64,000 nucleotides of DNA from an uncultured Acidobacteriota bacterium (GTDB lineage: Bacteria > Acidobacteriota > Vicinamibacteria > Marinacidobacterales > SMYC01): positions 1 through 64,000 of the forward strand of contig CAMYKY010000002.1 in assembly GCA_947259165.1 (NCBI GenBank), in the 5' to 3' direction. Below the pieces are notes generated by a model. That model was not told the DNA's origin, did not search any database, and worked only from the letters and a program-made list of their open reading frames with translations. A program made the translations under genes and the position numbers. Shown piece by piece: positions 11,101 through 25,100 of the stretch; position 1 is the stretch's first letter; the number at the start of each line of letters is the position of its first letter.

Positions 11101-12521
11101 CCTTCGCGGGCAAACGCTTCGAAGCGCTCCACCGCGTCTTTTGCCTGTGCGACGAGCGGGGCAAAGGGCCCAACTTGGCGCGCGGTCACGTGACCGAGTG
11201 CTTTCGAGATGTGCTTCGTCGCTTTGTGAAGAAGCGGCATCGAGTATTTCTCGAAGCTTTCCGGCTCGACCGCTTGAGCCTCCATCCGCGCCGCTATCTT
11301 GTTGAGAATTCGGCTGCCTGACGACTTCCCGAGAAAATACTGCCGTTTGTAGAGTCCGAGCAAATCCACCAGCCGGCCCAGCCGCGATGGATTGGTATCG
11401 CCCGACGCGACCTGATAGACGAGCTCGGGCTCCTCGAGCATCGTCTGAGCGCTGACCGCGAGCGCCGCCGAAGCGACCAAATCCACGGGGATGACGTCCA
11501 AGATGACGTCGGTGTTGACCGGGAACAAGTTCTGGCCCCGCATTGCCATCCGCACTAGCGGCGCGGTCGTGGTGAAGCCTTCGTTCCAACCGGGGAAAGG
11601 GAACTCGAGTGCGCTTTCAACAATCGCCGGTCTGAGGATCGCACGAGCGATCCCCTCTTCGGCGGCGACCAACTGTTCACCCAAGCTCTTGGTATAGGTG
11701 TAAATGTTGGACCAACCCCAGCCTTGCGCCTTCTCGATCCCGAGATCGGTCAGTCGCGATCGGATCCAATTCTTCCGTTCGCGCGCGATCGCGAGGCTCA
11801 TCGCTTTGTCGTCCCCGGGATCGCGGCCTTCTTCCAGGAAACGCTCTTGGGCTGCTTCGCGGAACCGATCGGCTAGTGATTTGTCGCGCGCCTCGTCCTT
11901 CACGCGCGCCGCGAGTCGCTCGCAATCATCAATCTCTTTGTCGACGGTAAACTCCGAGGACTCGACGCGCCGTCGCGGGAAATAGCCTATGAGGGGCTCG
12001 TTCTCCCAGACTTCTCCGGATCGATTCCCGGCGACGAAGCAGGTGCTCACGTGCACGAGGGCCGGGCGTTTCATCCGCTTAGCGAACGCGATCGTATTGA
12101 GGGTGCCGTTCACGTTGGTCTTGAGGGCCGCTTCGAGCGGCGGGTTGAAGGTCACCCGCCCCGAAGAGTTGAGAAGGACATCGATATCGTCGGCGATCGC
12201 CTGCGCTCGTTCTGCTCCGAGCCCAAGATGCTCGCTGGTGATATCGCCACCAACGACGACGACTTTCTCGCGAAGAAATTGGTCGACGTCTTTGCCGTAG
12301 TGCTTACGCAGCGGGTCGAGCGCAGGCGACGGGACGATCGACTCCCAGAACCGGCTCTCGCTTTCCGCTTCCGAGCTCGCGCGCACCATGAGATAGACGC
12401 GGCCGATACCGGGGAAGCGATCGAGGAGCATGCTCAGACAGACCTTGCCGAGAAAGCCGGTTCCGCCGAGCAGAAAAATGCGGCGGCCCTCGAACGTCTT
12501 GGTGAGGTCGATCGGATTCAT
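8160..12521 (-). CDS. multidomain fatty acyl reductase / AMP-ligase / ACP / PlsC acyltransferase (ElbD-like)
   Basis: 1453 aa. N-terminal FLLGGTGFLGK with YTYTK; TSGTTGNPKGVMLTHKN and YTGDLGRLDEDG; ACP LGFDSLMYSEL; PlsC NHSSHLD and FPEGTRSRSG. Confidence 0.9.
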   Translation of the reverse strand: MNPIDLTKTFEGRRIFLLGGTGFLGKVCLSMLLDRFPGIGRVYLMVRASSEAESESRFWESIVPSPALDPLRKHYGKDVDQFLREKVVVVGGDITSEHLGLGAERAQAIADDIDVLLNSSGRVTFNPPLEAALKTNVNGTLNTIAFAKRMKRPALVHVSTCFVAGNRSGEVWENEPLIGYFPRRRVESSEFTVDKEIDDCERLAARVKDEARDKSLADRFREAAQERFLEEGRDPGDDKAMSLAIARERKNWIRSRLTDLGIEKAQGWGWSNIYTYTKSLGEQLVAAEEGIARAILRPAIVESALEFPFPGWNEGFTTTAPLVRMAMRGQNLFPVNTDVILDVIPVDLVASAALAVSAQTMLEEPELVYQVASGDTNPSRLGRLVDLLGLYKRQYFLGKSSGSRILNKIAARMEAQAVEPESFEKYSMPLLHKATKHISKALGHVTARQVGPFAPLVAQAKDAVERFEAFAREGEEHYDTFRPFIVDNNYVFRTDNTRKLFARIEDRSLTFEPEAIDWYDYWLRVHLPGLKKWVFPRFDEVETAKPRRVYTYKNLVELFDACTKNHTGRLAMRIERDGREERYTYGDLRECALRAAAFLKGKNVGGGDRIALLSDNGPEWGMTYFGIIRTGAAVIPLEKEVGTEEIVRLVGLGDARGLIISPELLAKHPGLREDLDESIAIWTFDEVFVLTTEATEQKRISELPKTVSPGTTASIIFTSGTTGNPKGVMLTHKNFTSLLAKLLSVYDINHDDGMLSVLPLHHSFEFTTGFLLPLSRGAQITYLKEVNGDNLNRELKKGHVTCIVGVPALWDLLKRRILGRFSDRSARLEEIASALIDANYLLRDETPLNFGPLLFLPVHAAFGGRIRYLISGGSALSEPTLKTFRGLGFNLNEGYGLTEASPVLTVTRPEGSVVSGSVGRPLPGIEIKIQEPDRRGVGEVIARGPNVMAGYYGNEKATAETLRDGWLYTGDLGRLDEDGNLYIVGRSKELIVDRNGKNVYPDELEELYANEDLIQELSVVGLPDGAGEQVAAVFVPNRDSKEEDLDKKIELHVREVSAKLPLYKRVKIFELRDEELPRTATRKVKRRELVAWLQDKRQLDSKDVTLSAADKNWLLDIVARVSEKPREAVKLDGSLDELGFDSLMYSELSGAIESRTGESLSPDVLMSLSGIRELADSLRRGPRAGEQFGRSGPDKSKEDQTEKIDLPPFVQEIGKKGLSVAQRWFYHDALNPEFKGQANIPDHTHFIVVANHSSHLDMGLVKMALGDSGENLIALAAADYFFDNKVKRTVFENFTNLVPMERKGSLRKSLEWAFHLLEQGYNVLVFPEGTRSRSGVMQPFQRGIGHLVLRAKVGILPMHLSTYGALPPGKWYPQSRDVSASIGPFLSYETLLQVSDGLSRSDSERAVALLAQRIVEHARDGAKIDLEAEVKGVREFFLTEKKARQPVTVGKKL

Positions 12522-12531
12522 ACAGTCGGGT

Positions 12532-14127
12532 CTATTCGACGTCGGGAATCAGAATGGGTGGCAGGTGCAGCATCGTGATCTCGGCGGTGCGCCCTAAATG
12601 GCTTCGCGCGTTCGCGATCGCTTCGGCCAGGTTCTGGGCTCGATCCCAACCGAGCATCTCGGGCACGTGCTGGTTCTCGGCGCCGGCGGCGATGATTTTG
12701 CTGACATGGCGTCTTCCGTTCTCACCCCAGTACCACATGAAAAACGGGTGTGCGCCGTGGTACGCGTTGCCTTGCCGGTACATTTGTATATAGCTCGGAT
12801 TGTTAGCGAACTCCTCCTCGTACTTCTCGCGCAAGGTGAACGGGTCTCGTGTCTCCGGCAGCAAACGGTGAAAGAACTCGATGTAGCTCGGGTGGAATTT
12901 CGCGTCGAAATCGTCGTAGCACGGGTGGCACAGTATGAGCACCCCGCCTTCGCGCACGAGCGGCTTGCCGCGATAGAGGTTGAAGAAGTAGCCGGGACCC
13001 ATCACTTGAACCAAAAGCGGATTCAAGATCGAGTTCACGTTGTACGGCGAGATGTAGGGAACGCCGACGATCAGAATGTCGCACTGGCCTTTCACCTTGA
13101 CGGCGTACTGGTCGAAGCAACGCTCCAGTGTCTTGTCGTGCACGGGATCGGTGCGGCCGGCGTAGCAAGCGATCATCTCGAACGGCGAAGGGATGTTGTG
13201 GAAGAAGGTCCGTTTCATCGCCCTTGGGAGCTTCGACGTCGTCCACATGGTTGCTTTGAGCTTCATCCGGTCGAGCTCGGTGAAATCGTCTTCGTTCTTG
13301 CCGAGAAACTCGAGCTGGTCCGAGTACATGCGGTTGTTCAACACCGTCTCGATGTGGAACACGTTGAGATGCTCGTCCACGAGCGCCCCCATGCGCACAC
13401 ACTTGTGGTTGAGCTCGGACTTCGCCGGATCCATGTAACCGTTGGAGTCAATGATCGTTTGCGGCTCGTGGTGGTGCGTCAGGCTCGAGTAGTCACAAAG
13501 GCCTACCGTCACCGATTTGTGACCGCCGTCCATCGGGACGAGGTTGATGTTGATGTAGATGACGAGATCGCTTTCGCACGCGCGTCGATTGATACGCAGG
13601 TGCTCGCCGTGGCGAGTCTCGCCCAGGCTCACGAGCCCATCTGGTTGTTCGGCGTCGTGGCAATAGTAGCGAGCGGGGTAGAACGCGTCGTGTATTTCAG
13701 TCCCCACCATGCGACGCATCTCGCCTTCCGTCATTTTTCGATGGAGGGAGTTGGCGACGATAATGTGGATATCGTCGACGCCGTGGTCGGACAGAAGCTC
13801 GAGAACGACTTCGAGCGCCGTCTGGCGAGTATCGGGGGTCACCATCGGCGGCAACGGGAGGCTGATGTCGTCGACCGCAATCGTGATCTTCATCCCGGGT
13901 TGCAGTTGCGCATGGAGTGGGTCGCACCCGAGCGGATGATTGATCGCATGGCGAATGGCGCCCCGTGGATTCGGGAGTCCCTGGATCGGCGGCTTGGGGT
14001 AGATGACTCGGGTCCCGACGGGGAGGTCTTCTTCCAGGAAGTCTTCGCCGGATTGAATGATGCGCGGCGCGGAATCGGTATCGATATGTACCGTGCCAGG
14101 GTCTAGCTTTCTGCGTAAAACGGGCAT
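12532..14127 (-). CDS. LarA-like / DUF2088 family protein (putative nickel-pincer racemase-like)
   Basis: [40 protein letters not shown]..., [13 protein letters not shown] and GGHKSVTVG (Lys in the LarA pincer-lysine context); likely start ATG 14127. Confidence 0.78.
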   Translation of the reverse strand: MPVLRRKLDPGTVHIDTDSAPRIIQSGEDFLEEDLPVGTRVIYPKPPIQGLPNPRGAIRHAINHPLGCDPLHAQLQPGMKITIAVDDISLPLPPMVTPDTRQTALEVVLELLSDHGVDDIHIIVANSLHRKMTEGEMRRMVGTEIHDAFYPARYYCHDAEQPDGLVSLGETRHGEHLRINRRACESDLVIYININLVPMDGGHKSVTVGLCDYSSLTHHHEPQTIIDSNGYMDPAKSELNHKCVRMGALVDEHLNVFHIETVLNNRMYSDQLEFLGKNEDDFTELDRMKLKATMWTTSKLPRAMKRTFFHNIPSPFEMIACYAGRTDPVHDKTLERCFDQYAVKVKGQCDILIVGVPYISPYNVNSILNPLLVQVMGPGYFFNLYRGKPLVREGGVLILCHPCYDDFDAKFHPSYIEFFHRLLPETRDPFTLREKYEEEFANNPSYIQMYRQGNAYHGAHPFFMWYWGENGRRHVSKIIAAGAENQHVPEMLGWDRAQNLAEAIANARSHLGRTAEITMLHLPPILIPDVE

Positions 14128-14135
14128 GCGTTTTT

Positions 14136-14798
14136 CTATTGAAGGCTCACAATGGGCCAATCGTGGCGCAGAGCCGTGCTCTTGAGCCGAAGGTCAGGGT
14201 TGGTGGCCGTGGGATGTCCAACAACGGACAACATCGGCAAATCGCTCATGCTGTCAGCGTACGCGTAACAGTCGTTGAGTTGGAGGCCTTCTTTCTCCGA
14301 ATAGGTTCGTATCCAGGACGCCTTGGTCGCGCTTGCCATAATGGGTGGTTTCAGCCGCCCTGTCGCGCGGCCATCGACGAACTCGAGTTGGTTGGCAACG
14401 TACTCGGTAATACCCAGATAGCGGAGCAGCGGCTGGATAGTGATATCGAGTGCGCCGGTCACGACGACTTGTCGTAGTCCCGTGCGGCGGGAGCTGTCGA
14501 CCAGCGGGAGTGCGCCCGGGTAAACGGCTGGAAGGACCACTTCCTGAAACAAGTCTTCCGCCAAATAGCGAAGCCGATCTTCGGATTGACCTTTGTACCA
14601 TTTGAAGAAGATGTCGTTGAACACTTTGCGGCTGTAGGCATCGGCGGCCATGAACAGCGGGAGTCCGGCGACGGTTGCTAACGTGCGGCCCAGGCTCTTC
14701 AAGATTCCCTGGTCGTTGCGGGCATAGAAGGCGAACACATGCACCAGATTGGTGCTCACCAGCGTCCCGTCGAGGTCGTAAAAAGCTGCTCCAGCCAC
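14136..14798 (-). CDS. HAD superfamily subfamily IB hydrolase (phosphoserine phosphatase-like)
   Basis: [34 protein letters not shown] motifs. Confidence 0.85.
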   Translation of the reverse strand: MAGAAFYDLDGTLVSTNLVHVFAFYARNDQGILKSLGRTLATVAGLPLFMAADAYSRKVFNDIFFKWYKGQSEDRLRYLAEDLFQEVVLPAVYPGALPLVDSSRRTGLRQVVVTGALDITIQPLLRYLGITEYVANQLEFVDGRATGRLKPPIMASATKASWIRTYSEKEGLQLNDCYAYADSMSDLPMLSVVGHPTATNPDLRLKSTALRHDWPIVSLQ

Positions 14799-14843
14799 GT
14801 CGTTATCCCTACTGCTCTCAAGCAGTTAGTTGTGAAACATTAC

Positions 14844-14872
14844 ATCTTATGTCTTTCGGGCGCGGCGCTCAA
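14844..14872 (-). promoter_or_regulatory. sigma70-like promoter for the HAD/LarA/megaenzyme/SDR operon
   Basis: Reverse strand TTGAGC - 17 nt - TAAGAT, about 45 nt upstream of the HAD gene start. Confidence 0.5.
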
Positions 14873-14931
14873 CCTTGACGCGAGCACACCCTTGCCGTGC
14901 GGGGGGCGTAAGTCGTAGCTACGTCTAGGGA

Positions 14932-14960
14932 TTGACCGGAAGGGAGCGTCGACGTAGGAT
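14932..14960 (+). promoter_or_regulatory. sigma70-like promoter for fabH
   Basis: TTGACC - 17 nt - TAGGAT, about 40 nt upstream of ATG 15001. Confidence 0.55.
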
Positions 14961-15000
14961 GAGGGATTATGTTGCCGTACACCCTGGAGGGCCCATCCTT

Positions 15001-16011
15001 ATGACACTCCGCCGCGCCGCCATCACCTCAGTCGGCCGTTTCTTACCCGAAAAGGTGTTGAGCAACCAAGATCTCGAGGTTCTCGTCGAGACATCCAATG
15101 ATTGGATCGTCGGACGCACCGGGATCCGAGAGCGCCGTATCGTCGAAGAGGGCACCGGCACGTCCGAGCTCGCCGCCGCGGCCGCCCAGGAAGCACTCGA
15201 CCGACGCGGTATCTCCGCTGACGATATCGACCTCATCATCGTTGGCACCGTCACCCCGGACATGATGTTCCCGTCCACCGCGTGCCTCGTGCAGGACAAG
15301 CTCGGGGCGTCCCGAGCCTGGGGGTTCGATCTCTCGGCAGCGTGCTGCGGCTTCGTCTACTCGTTGACAGTGGGCTCGCAGTTCATCATGAGCGGCGCAC
15401 ACGAGCGCGTTCTCGTCATCGGCGCAGACGTGATGAGCAGCATCATCGATTACAGAGACCGAGCGACGTGTGTCATCTTTGGCGACGGCGCGGGCGCAGT
15501 TCTCCTCGAGGCGGCGAACGGGGATGAGGGTCTCATCGGCTACCAGCACAAAATCGAGGGCCATGGCGGACAGTATCTGTACATGCCCGGCGGCGGAAGC
15601 CAACACCCCGCATCCGCGAATACCGTCGAGCAGAAGATGCACTACGTGCACCAGGACGGACGGCAGGTGTTCAAATATGCCGTGCGCCGAACCTACGAAA
15701 CAACGACGTCTCTTCTGGCACGCGAGGGTTTCACACCCGACGACGTGTCGCTTCTAATCGCCCATCAGGCCAACATGCGCATTCTCGACGCCACCCGCGA
15801 CCGGCTCGGACTTCCCGAAGAAAAAGTCGTCAAGAACATTCACAAGTTCGGCAACACCACCGCCGCGACTATCCCCCTCGCGCTCTACGACGCCCTCGAA
15901 GACCGCCGTCTCGACAAAGGCGACTTGATTCTCTTCAGCTCAGTAGGAGCCGGCTTCACCGCCGGGGCATCGCTATTCCGCTGGGGCGGGCTCAGAAGCT
16001 CCGGCGAATGA
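15001..16011 (+). CDS. fabH: 3-oxoacyl-ACP synthase III (FabH)
   Basis: [51 protein letters not shown]; start at ATG 15001 preceded by ggagg. Confidence 0.9.
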   Translation: MTLRRAAITSVGRFLPEKVLSNQDLEVLVETSNDWIVGRTGIRERRIVEEGTGTSELAAAAAQEALDRRGISADDIDLIIVGTVTPDMMFPSTACLVQDKLGASRAWGFDLSAACCGFVYSLTVGSQFIMSGAHERVLVIGADVMSSIIDYRDRATCVIFGDGAGAVLLEAANGDEGLIGYQHKIEGHGGQYLYMPGGGSQHPASANTVEQKMHYVHQDGRQVFKYAVRRTYETTTSLLAREGFTPDDVSLLIAHQANMRILDATRDRLGLPEEKVVKNIHKFGNTTAATIPLALYDALEDRRLDKGDLILFSSVGAGFTAGASLFRWGGLRSSGE

Positions 16012-18044
16012 GCGCGCACGAAACCGACAACGCCAACCGGCTCATCGACGAAACCAGTCCCTACCTCCTCCAACACGCACGCAACCCCGTGGCGTGGTAC
16101 CCGTGGGGCCCTGAAGCACTCGAAAAGTCGCGCGACGAAGACAAACCGATCCTGCTCTCGGTCGGCTACTCCGCGTGCCACTGGTGCCACGTCATGGAGC
16201 GTGAGTCTTTCGAGAACGACGAAATCGCCGCGTTGATGAACGAGCACTTCGTTCCCATCAAGGTCGATCGAGAAGAAAGGCCGGACGTCGACGAGATCTA
16301 CATGAACGCGGTGCAAATGATGACGGGCTCAGGTGGATGGCCGCTGACCGTGTTCCTGACGCCAGCACTCAAGCCTTTCTACGGCGGTACCTATTTCCCT
16401 CCCGACGATCGCTGGGGACGACCCGGCTTCAAAACCGTACTCACCGAGCTCGCACGCGTGTTCTCGGAAGAAAAGGCGCGCATCCAGGAAGCATCCGACG
16501 CGCTCACCGAGCGCCTTCAAACCCTGTCTGTCACATCGAGAAGTCCCGAGATTCTCACCCGCAGCGCGGTGAGCCTGGCAGCCCGAGAGCTATCCGCCCG
16601 ATTCGATAGCCGGGAGGGTGGGTTCTCGCCAGCGCCTAAGTTCCCACCGTCGGGATCGCTATCGCTACTGCTGCGCCACTTCCGCACCAGCCAAGATCCC
16701 GAAGAGCTCCAGATGGTGGATCTCACCCTCGACAAGATGGCCGCGGGCGGGATGTTCGACCAGCTCGGGGGCGGCTTTCACCGCTACTCAACAGACGAGT
16801 ATTGGCTCGTCCCCCATTTCGAGAAGATGCTCTATGACAACGCGCTTCTCGTGCCCGTGTACCTCGAGGCCCACCAGGTCACGCAAAAGCCCGAGTATGC
16901 TCGCGTTGCTCGCGAGTGTCTCGAGTGGGTTCTCCGAGAAATGCAGGCGGAGAGCGGCGGCTACTACTCTACGCAGGACGCGGATAGCGAAGGCGTCGAA
17001 GGTAAGTTCTACGTTTGGTCTAAGGATGACGTGGTCGCTCTCGTCGCAGCGGACGCCGAGAAGTTCAGCAAAGCCTACGACGTAACACGCTCTGGCAACT
17101 GGGAAGGGGCCAACATCTTGCACCTGCCGGGTGGTATCGCATCATGGAGCGAAGAGCTCGAGTCCGCGCGACGGTCCCTACTGGAACAACGCGAACAGCG
17201 CATCCATCCCGGTCTCGATGACAAAGTGCTCACGAGCTGGAACGGCCTCATGATCATCGCGATGGCGCGTGGCTATCGCGTCCTGAGAGACGATCGGTTT
17301 CTCGAATCGGCTCGACGTGCGGCGCGGTTCGTCGAATCAACGATGTTCGATGGCGATCGTCTGCTGGCAACCTATCGGAACGGTCGAGCCAAGCTCAAAG
17401 CGTATCTCGACGACTACGCTTTCTTGCTCGCAGGCTATGTCGAGCTTTTTGCATGCGACTTCGACGTGCACTGGCTCGAGCAAGCGAAGCGACTCGCATC
17501 GGCGCTGAAAGAGCTGTTTCTCGACGACAACAGCGGCGGATTCTTCTTCACCGGAAAGGACCACGAAACTCTGATCACGCGGACCAAAACAGGCTACGAC
17601 GGGGCCATTCCGTCCGGAAACGCGATGGCCGCCACTGCCCTGCTGAAGCTCGCTGAGTTCACGGGCGACAGCGACTTCGAGCACCTCGCCGTCGAGACGT
17701 TGCATGCATTTCAGCTACAAATGGAGCGTTCGCCGAACGGTTTCGCCCAGATGTTGGCAGCTCTCGATTTCTATCTCTCCGACAAACGCGAAGTGGCCGT
17801 CGTCGGTCGAGCCGCCGCGCCCGCTGTGCAAGAAGCGATGGAGCAGCTTTGGGCGATTTACGCACCCAACGTCTCCATCGCACGCCTCGACTCCGAAGCC
17901 GAACCCCCGAGCGGGGTCCCGTTGTTCGAAGGCAAGACTCCCGGCGACGATCCAAATCTCCCGCGTTTGTATTTGTGCGAGAACTACGCCTGTCAGGCGC
18001 CGACCGACGATGTGAACGCGGTCATTTCGGCCCTCAGAAAGTAG
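16008..18044 (+). CDS. thioredoxin-domain protein of the DUF255/YyaL (SPATA20-like) family
   Basis: [55 protein letters not shown]; overlaps the fabH stop (ATGA). Confidence 0.9.
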   Translation: MSAHETDNANRLIDETSPYLLQHARNPVAWYPWGPEALEKSRDEDKPILLSVGYSACHWCHVMERESFENDEIAALMNEHFVPIKVDREERPDVDEIYMNAVQMMTGSGGWPLTVFLTPALKPFYGGTYFPPDDRWGRPGFKTVLTELARVFSEEKARIQEASDALTERLQTLSVTSRSPEILTRSAVSLAARELSARFDSREGGFSPAPKFPPSGSLSLLLRHFRTSQDPEELQMVDLTLDKMAAGGMFDQLGGGFHRYSTDEYWLVPHFEKMLYDNALLVPVYLEAHQVTQKPEYARVARECLEWVLREMQAESGGYYSTQDADSEGVEGKFYVWSKDDVVALVAADAEKFSKAYDVTRSGNWEGANILHLPGGIASWSEELESARRSLLEQREQRIHPGLDDKVLTSWNGLMIIAMARGYRVLRDDRFLESARRAARFVESTMFDGDRLLATYRNGRAKLKAYLDDYAFLLAGYVELFACDFDVHWLEQAKRLASALKELFLDDNSGGFFFTGKDHETLITRTKTGYDGAIPSGNAMAATALLKLAEFTGDSDFEHLAVETLHAFQLQMERSPNGFAQMLAALDFYLSDKREVAVVGRAAAPAVQEAMEQLWAIYAPNVSIARLDSEAEPPSGVPLFEGKTPGDDPNLPRLYLCENYACQAPTDDVNAVISALRK

Positions 18045-18060
18045 ATGCTAGAATGAGTGC

Positions 18061-18492
18061 ATGATGCGGAGAATCGTCGCTTTTGTCGTCGCGGTTATCT
18101 TCCTGGCACCCCTCGCAAGCACCTCCACGGTCGCGGACGGGCCAGAGCTCAAACTCAAAGGCCCGCGGGCAACTTTCATGAAGCCGCGCATGCCCAACGA
18201 GCGAAGCCGTGGGGGCGTCTCAATCCGCATCAGCGCAATTCTCGAACAACTCGACGAAGCGGAGGACCCGGAAGAGTACTACTGCCTCGAGCAGGTTTGG
18301 GATTGGGACGACGAAACGGACTCTGAGTACGCCCCCGACTGTGACCCCTACGAAGAAGGCATGGAAATCGAGACCCGCTTTAGCTCGAGCCACCAGTATC
18401 GGTATCCTGGAAGCTATACCGTGTGGCTGCGATTGCAACGAAACGGCGAAACGGTGATCGCTGGTAATGTGAGAATTCAGATCCGCGGCTAG
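18061..18492 (+). CDS. small exported acidic protein, possibly PKD-like
   Basis: Signal peptide; WDWDDETDSEYAPDCDPYEEG then QYRYPGSYTVWLRLQRNGETV, which resembles a PKD/Ig-like strand pattern. Confidence 0.5.
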   Translation: MMRRIVAFVVAVIFLAPLASTSTVADGPELKLKGPRATFMKPRMPNERSRGGVSIRISAILEQLDEAEDPEEYYCLEQVWDWDDETDSEYAPDCDPYEEGMEIETRFSSSHQYRYPGSYTVWLRLQRNGETVIAGNVRIQIRG

Positions 18493-18646
18493 CGACTGCT
18501 CCCAAAATCTCGCCGTAGCCCAAAACGTGCCCGTGCCCGCGTGCGTGCCCGACCCGACGCGACCCCTCGCAAATCTCCCCAAGAAGCGTGTCGGTACCTT
18601 TATCTCGAGCTACCGCGATCTCGGGAACGGGAACGAGAGATTTCTT

Positions 18647-19519
18647 TTACGGACGGGAGTAGATCAACAACTCTTTGATTTTCCCTCGTCCCCCACCTTT
18701 GGAGTTGATCGAGCGCGGCACCTCCACTTCATCGATCGTCGGGGCGGGTGAGAGCGCCGAGTACAGGTCGCGAATTAGCGCGGTGTCGCTGTTCGAGAGA
18801 ATCACACAAGCCCCGCGAGCGGCCATAGCCTCGAATGCTTGTGCGAGTCGTTCTTGCTCCGGTCGGTGGAACCCGTCGCGCGTGTAGCTCGTGAACTGGC
18901 TAGTTTGAGACAGTGGATCGTAGGGCGGATCCAGATAGACGATGTCGCCGGCTCCACACTCGCTGGTGATGTCGCGAAAGTCGCCAGAACGAAGCTCGGT
19001 GCCCTCGAGCGCCGTCGCGACTGCGAGAAGGTTCTCTCGGTCTACGATCTTCGGGTTATCGTAACGGCCGATCGGAACGTTGAACCCGCCCTTTCGATTC
19101 ACCCGGTACAGGCCGTTGTAGCAGGTTCGATTGAGATAGATGAAGCGGGCGGCGCGCTCGACGGGTGCGTGTGGCACCCGGCCGCGCACGGCGTAGTAGT
19201 GCTCCTCGCTGTGCATCAGCGCGTGGGTTTCGAGCTTGGCGAGAACTTCGTCGACGCTGTCCCGAATCGCTCGATAGGCGCTGATGAGCTCCTCGTTCGA
19301 GTCACCAATGACGCCGGGAAGATCGGGAAAGCTGCGGCGCATCCAAAAGAACATAGCGCCGGCCCCTACGAACGGCTCGACGTAGCGACGGTAGGTTCGC
19401 CCCCTCGGAATGCGCTCAGCGATGGCACCCACGAGCGAGCCTTTCCCGCCGGCCCACTTGACGAACGGGTGCGCGTCTGGAGGAGAGAGCCGGACTTCGC
19501 CCGCAGCAGCATCGCTCAT
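18647..19519 (-). CDS. dam: DNA adenine-N6 methyltransferase, Dam/D12 class
   Basis: FVKWAGGKGSL (SAM-binding), YVEPFVGAGAMF, YLDPPYDP (DPPY). Probable start Met at 19519. No restriction gene adjacent. Confidence 0.85.
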   Translation of the reverse strand: MSDAAAGEVRLSPPDAHPFVKWAGGKGSLVGAIAERIPRGRTYRRYVEPFVGAGAMFFWMRRSFPDLPGVIGDSNEELISAYRAIRDSVDEVLAKLETHALMHSEEHYYAVRGRVPHAPVERAARFIYLNRTCYNGLYRVNRKGGFNVPIGRYDNPKIVDRENLLAVATALEGTELRSGDFRDITSECGAGDIVYLDPPYDPLSQTSQFTSYTRDGFHRPEQERLAQAFEAMAARGACVILSNSDTALIRDLYSALSPAPTIDEVEVPRSINSKGGGRGKIKELLIYSRP

Positions 19520-19589
19520 GACAGCGACGCTATTGTACAGGACTCGAAACAACGAAGCGCTCACCCAGTCTTAGCGGTGAGAGATTTGC

Positions 19590-20009
19590 TCAAGAGCTGT
19601 TGCGGGCTTGCCGTGCGGCAGCTAGACGAGCCTCGGCGCGCTCGAAGTCCGCGCGAGCCGTCTCCATCTCGTAGGCCGTGCCGAACTCCTGCAAACGTTG
19701 TTCGGCACGAGCTTTTGCGGATTCGGCGCGTTCTAGATCGATATCATCCGCGACCTCGGCGGTCTCGACGAGGATGGTGACCTTGTTGGGAAGCACTTCG
19801 GCAAAGCCCCAGTGAACCGCCACGAAATGGTGGTCCTTGCCCATTCGGTAGCGTAGCTGGCCGGCGCGAAGCTGGCTCATGAAAGGCCGGTGGCCAGGCA
19901 GCACACCGAAATGACCGAGGATTCCCGGCGCTTCGACTTCGTCCACATTCTCGCGAACGACGACACCTGCTGGAGTCACGATCTCGAGCTCGAGGTTTTG
20001 TTCTGCCAT
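19590..20009 (-). CDS. atpC: ATP synthase F1 epsilon subunit
   Basis: LEIVTPAGVV...GHFGVLPGHRPFMSQLRAGQLRY; follows atpD. Confidence 0.9.
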   Translation of the reverse strand: MAEQNLELEIVTPAGVVVRENVDEVEAPGILGHFGVLPGHRPFMSQLRAGQLRYRMGKDHHFVAVHWGFAEVLPNKVTILVETAEVADDIDLERAESAKARAEQRLQEFGTAYEMETARADFERAEARLAAARQARNSS

Positions 20010-20032
20010 GAGTCAGTCTTTCGCGCTACGGA

Positions 20033-22379
<2,347 letters not shown>

Positions 22380-22396
22380 AGCTAGAGCCTAGGGTC

Positions 22397-24554
<2,158 letters not shown>

Positions 24555-24558
<4 letters not shown>

Positions 24559-25100
24559 GACTTCGTCTCTTCCAACATCTCGATGCTGCGGTCGATGAGC
24601 TGCGTTTGGTCCTTGTCGGTCATGGTCGCCTCGAGCTTCTTGTGGGCCAGGGAGACCGACAACTCCGTAGCGCGCACATAAAGCTTTCGGCGACCGTTCT
24701 CGACTTCGTTGTCAATCTCTCTCTGGGCGATCTCTTTGATACGTTCGGCCTCTATCTGCGCCGCGTTCAAGATCCGTTCTCGCTCTGCCTCGGCGGCCTT
24801 TTTCGCTTCCTGCTTCGCTTCTTCGACTGCGTCGTCGAGGCTGGCCAAAAGGGCTGTGGCTTGTTGGAGCTCGACTTCGGCCTTGGCAGTTTTTTCTATG
24901 GCGTCAGCGAGCTCAGCACGGATTTGGTCGGTTCGCGCCTGCAGGTAACCCGCGAGAGGTTTCCTGACCGCCAGAACCAGAACCAGCGCCACGATAGCGA
25001 AATTCGTGATCCGTGGCAGGTTGCTTCCCTCGGCGGCGTACACGGGATTGGCAACGCCAAACAGCAGCAACAACAATACCGCGCGGTCAAGCCGGCTCAT
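24555..25100 (-). CDS. atpF: ATP synthase F0 b subunit
   Basis: N-terminal hydrophobic segment, VRKPLAGYLQARTDQIRAEL and long coiled coil. Confidence 0.85.

Noticed and set aside
12598-14106. 502-aa forward ORF antisense to the LarA-like gene
   Set aside because: Complement of a clearly coding gene; no recognisable domain; long antisense frames are expected at this GC content.
14827-14841. Possible second parS (TTGTGAAACATTA)
   Set aside because: Only the right half of the parS palindrome matches; the left half is absent.
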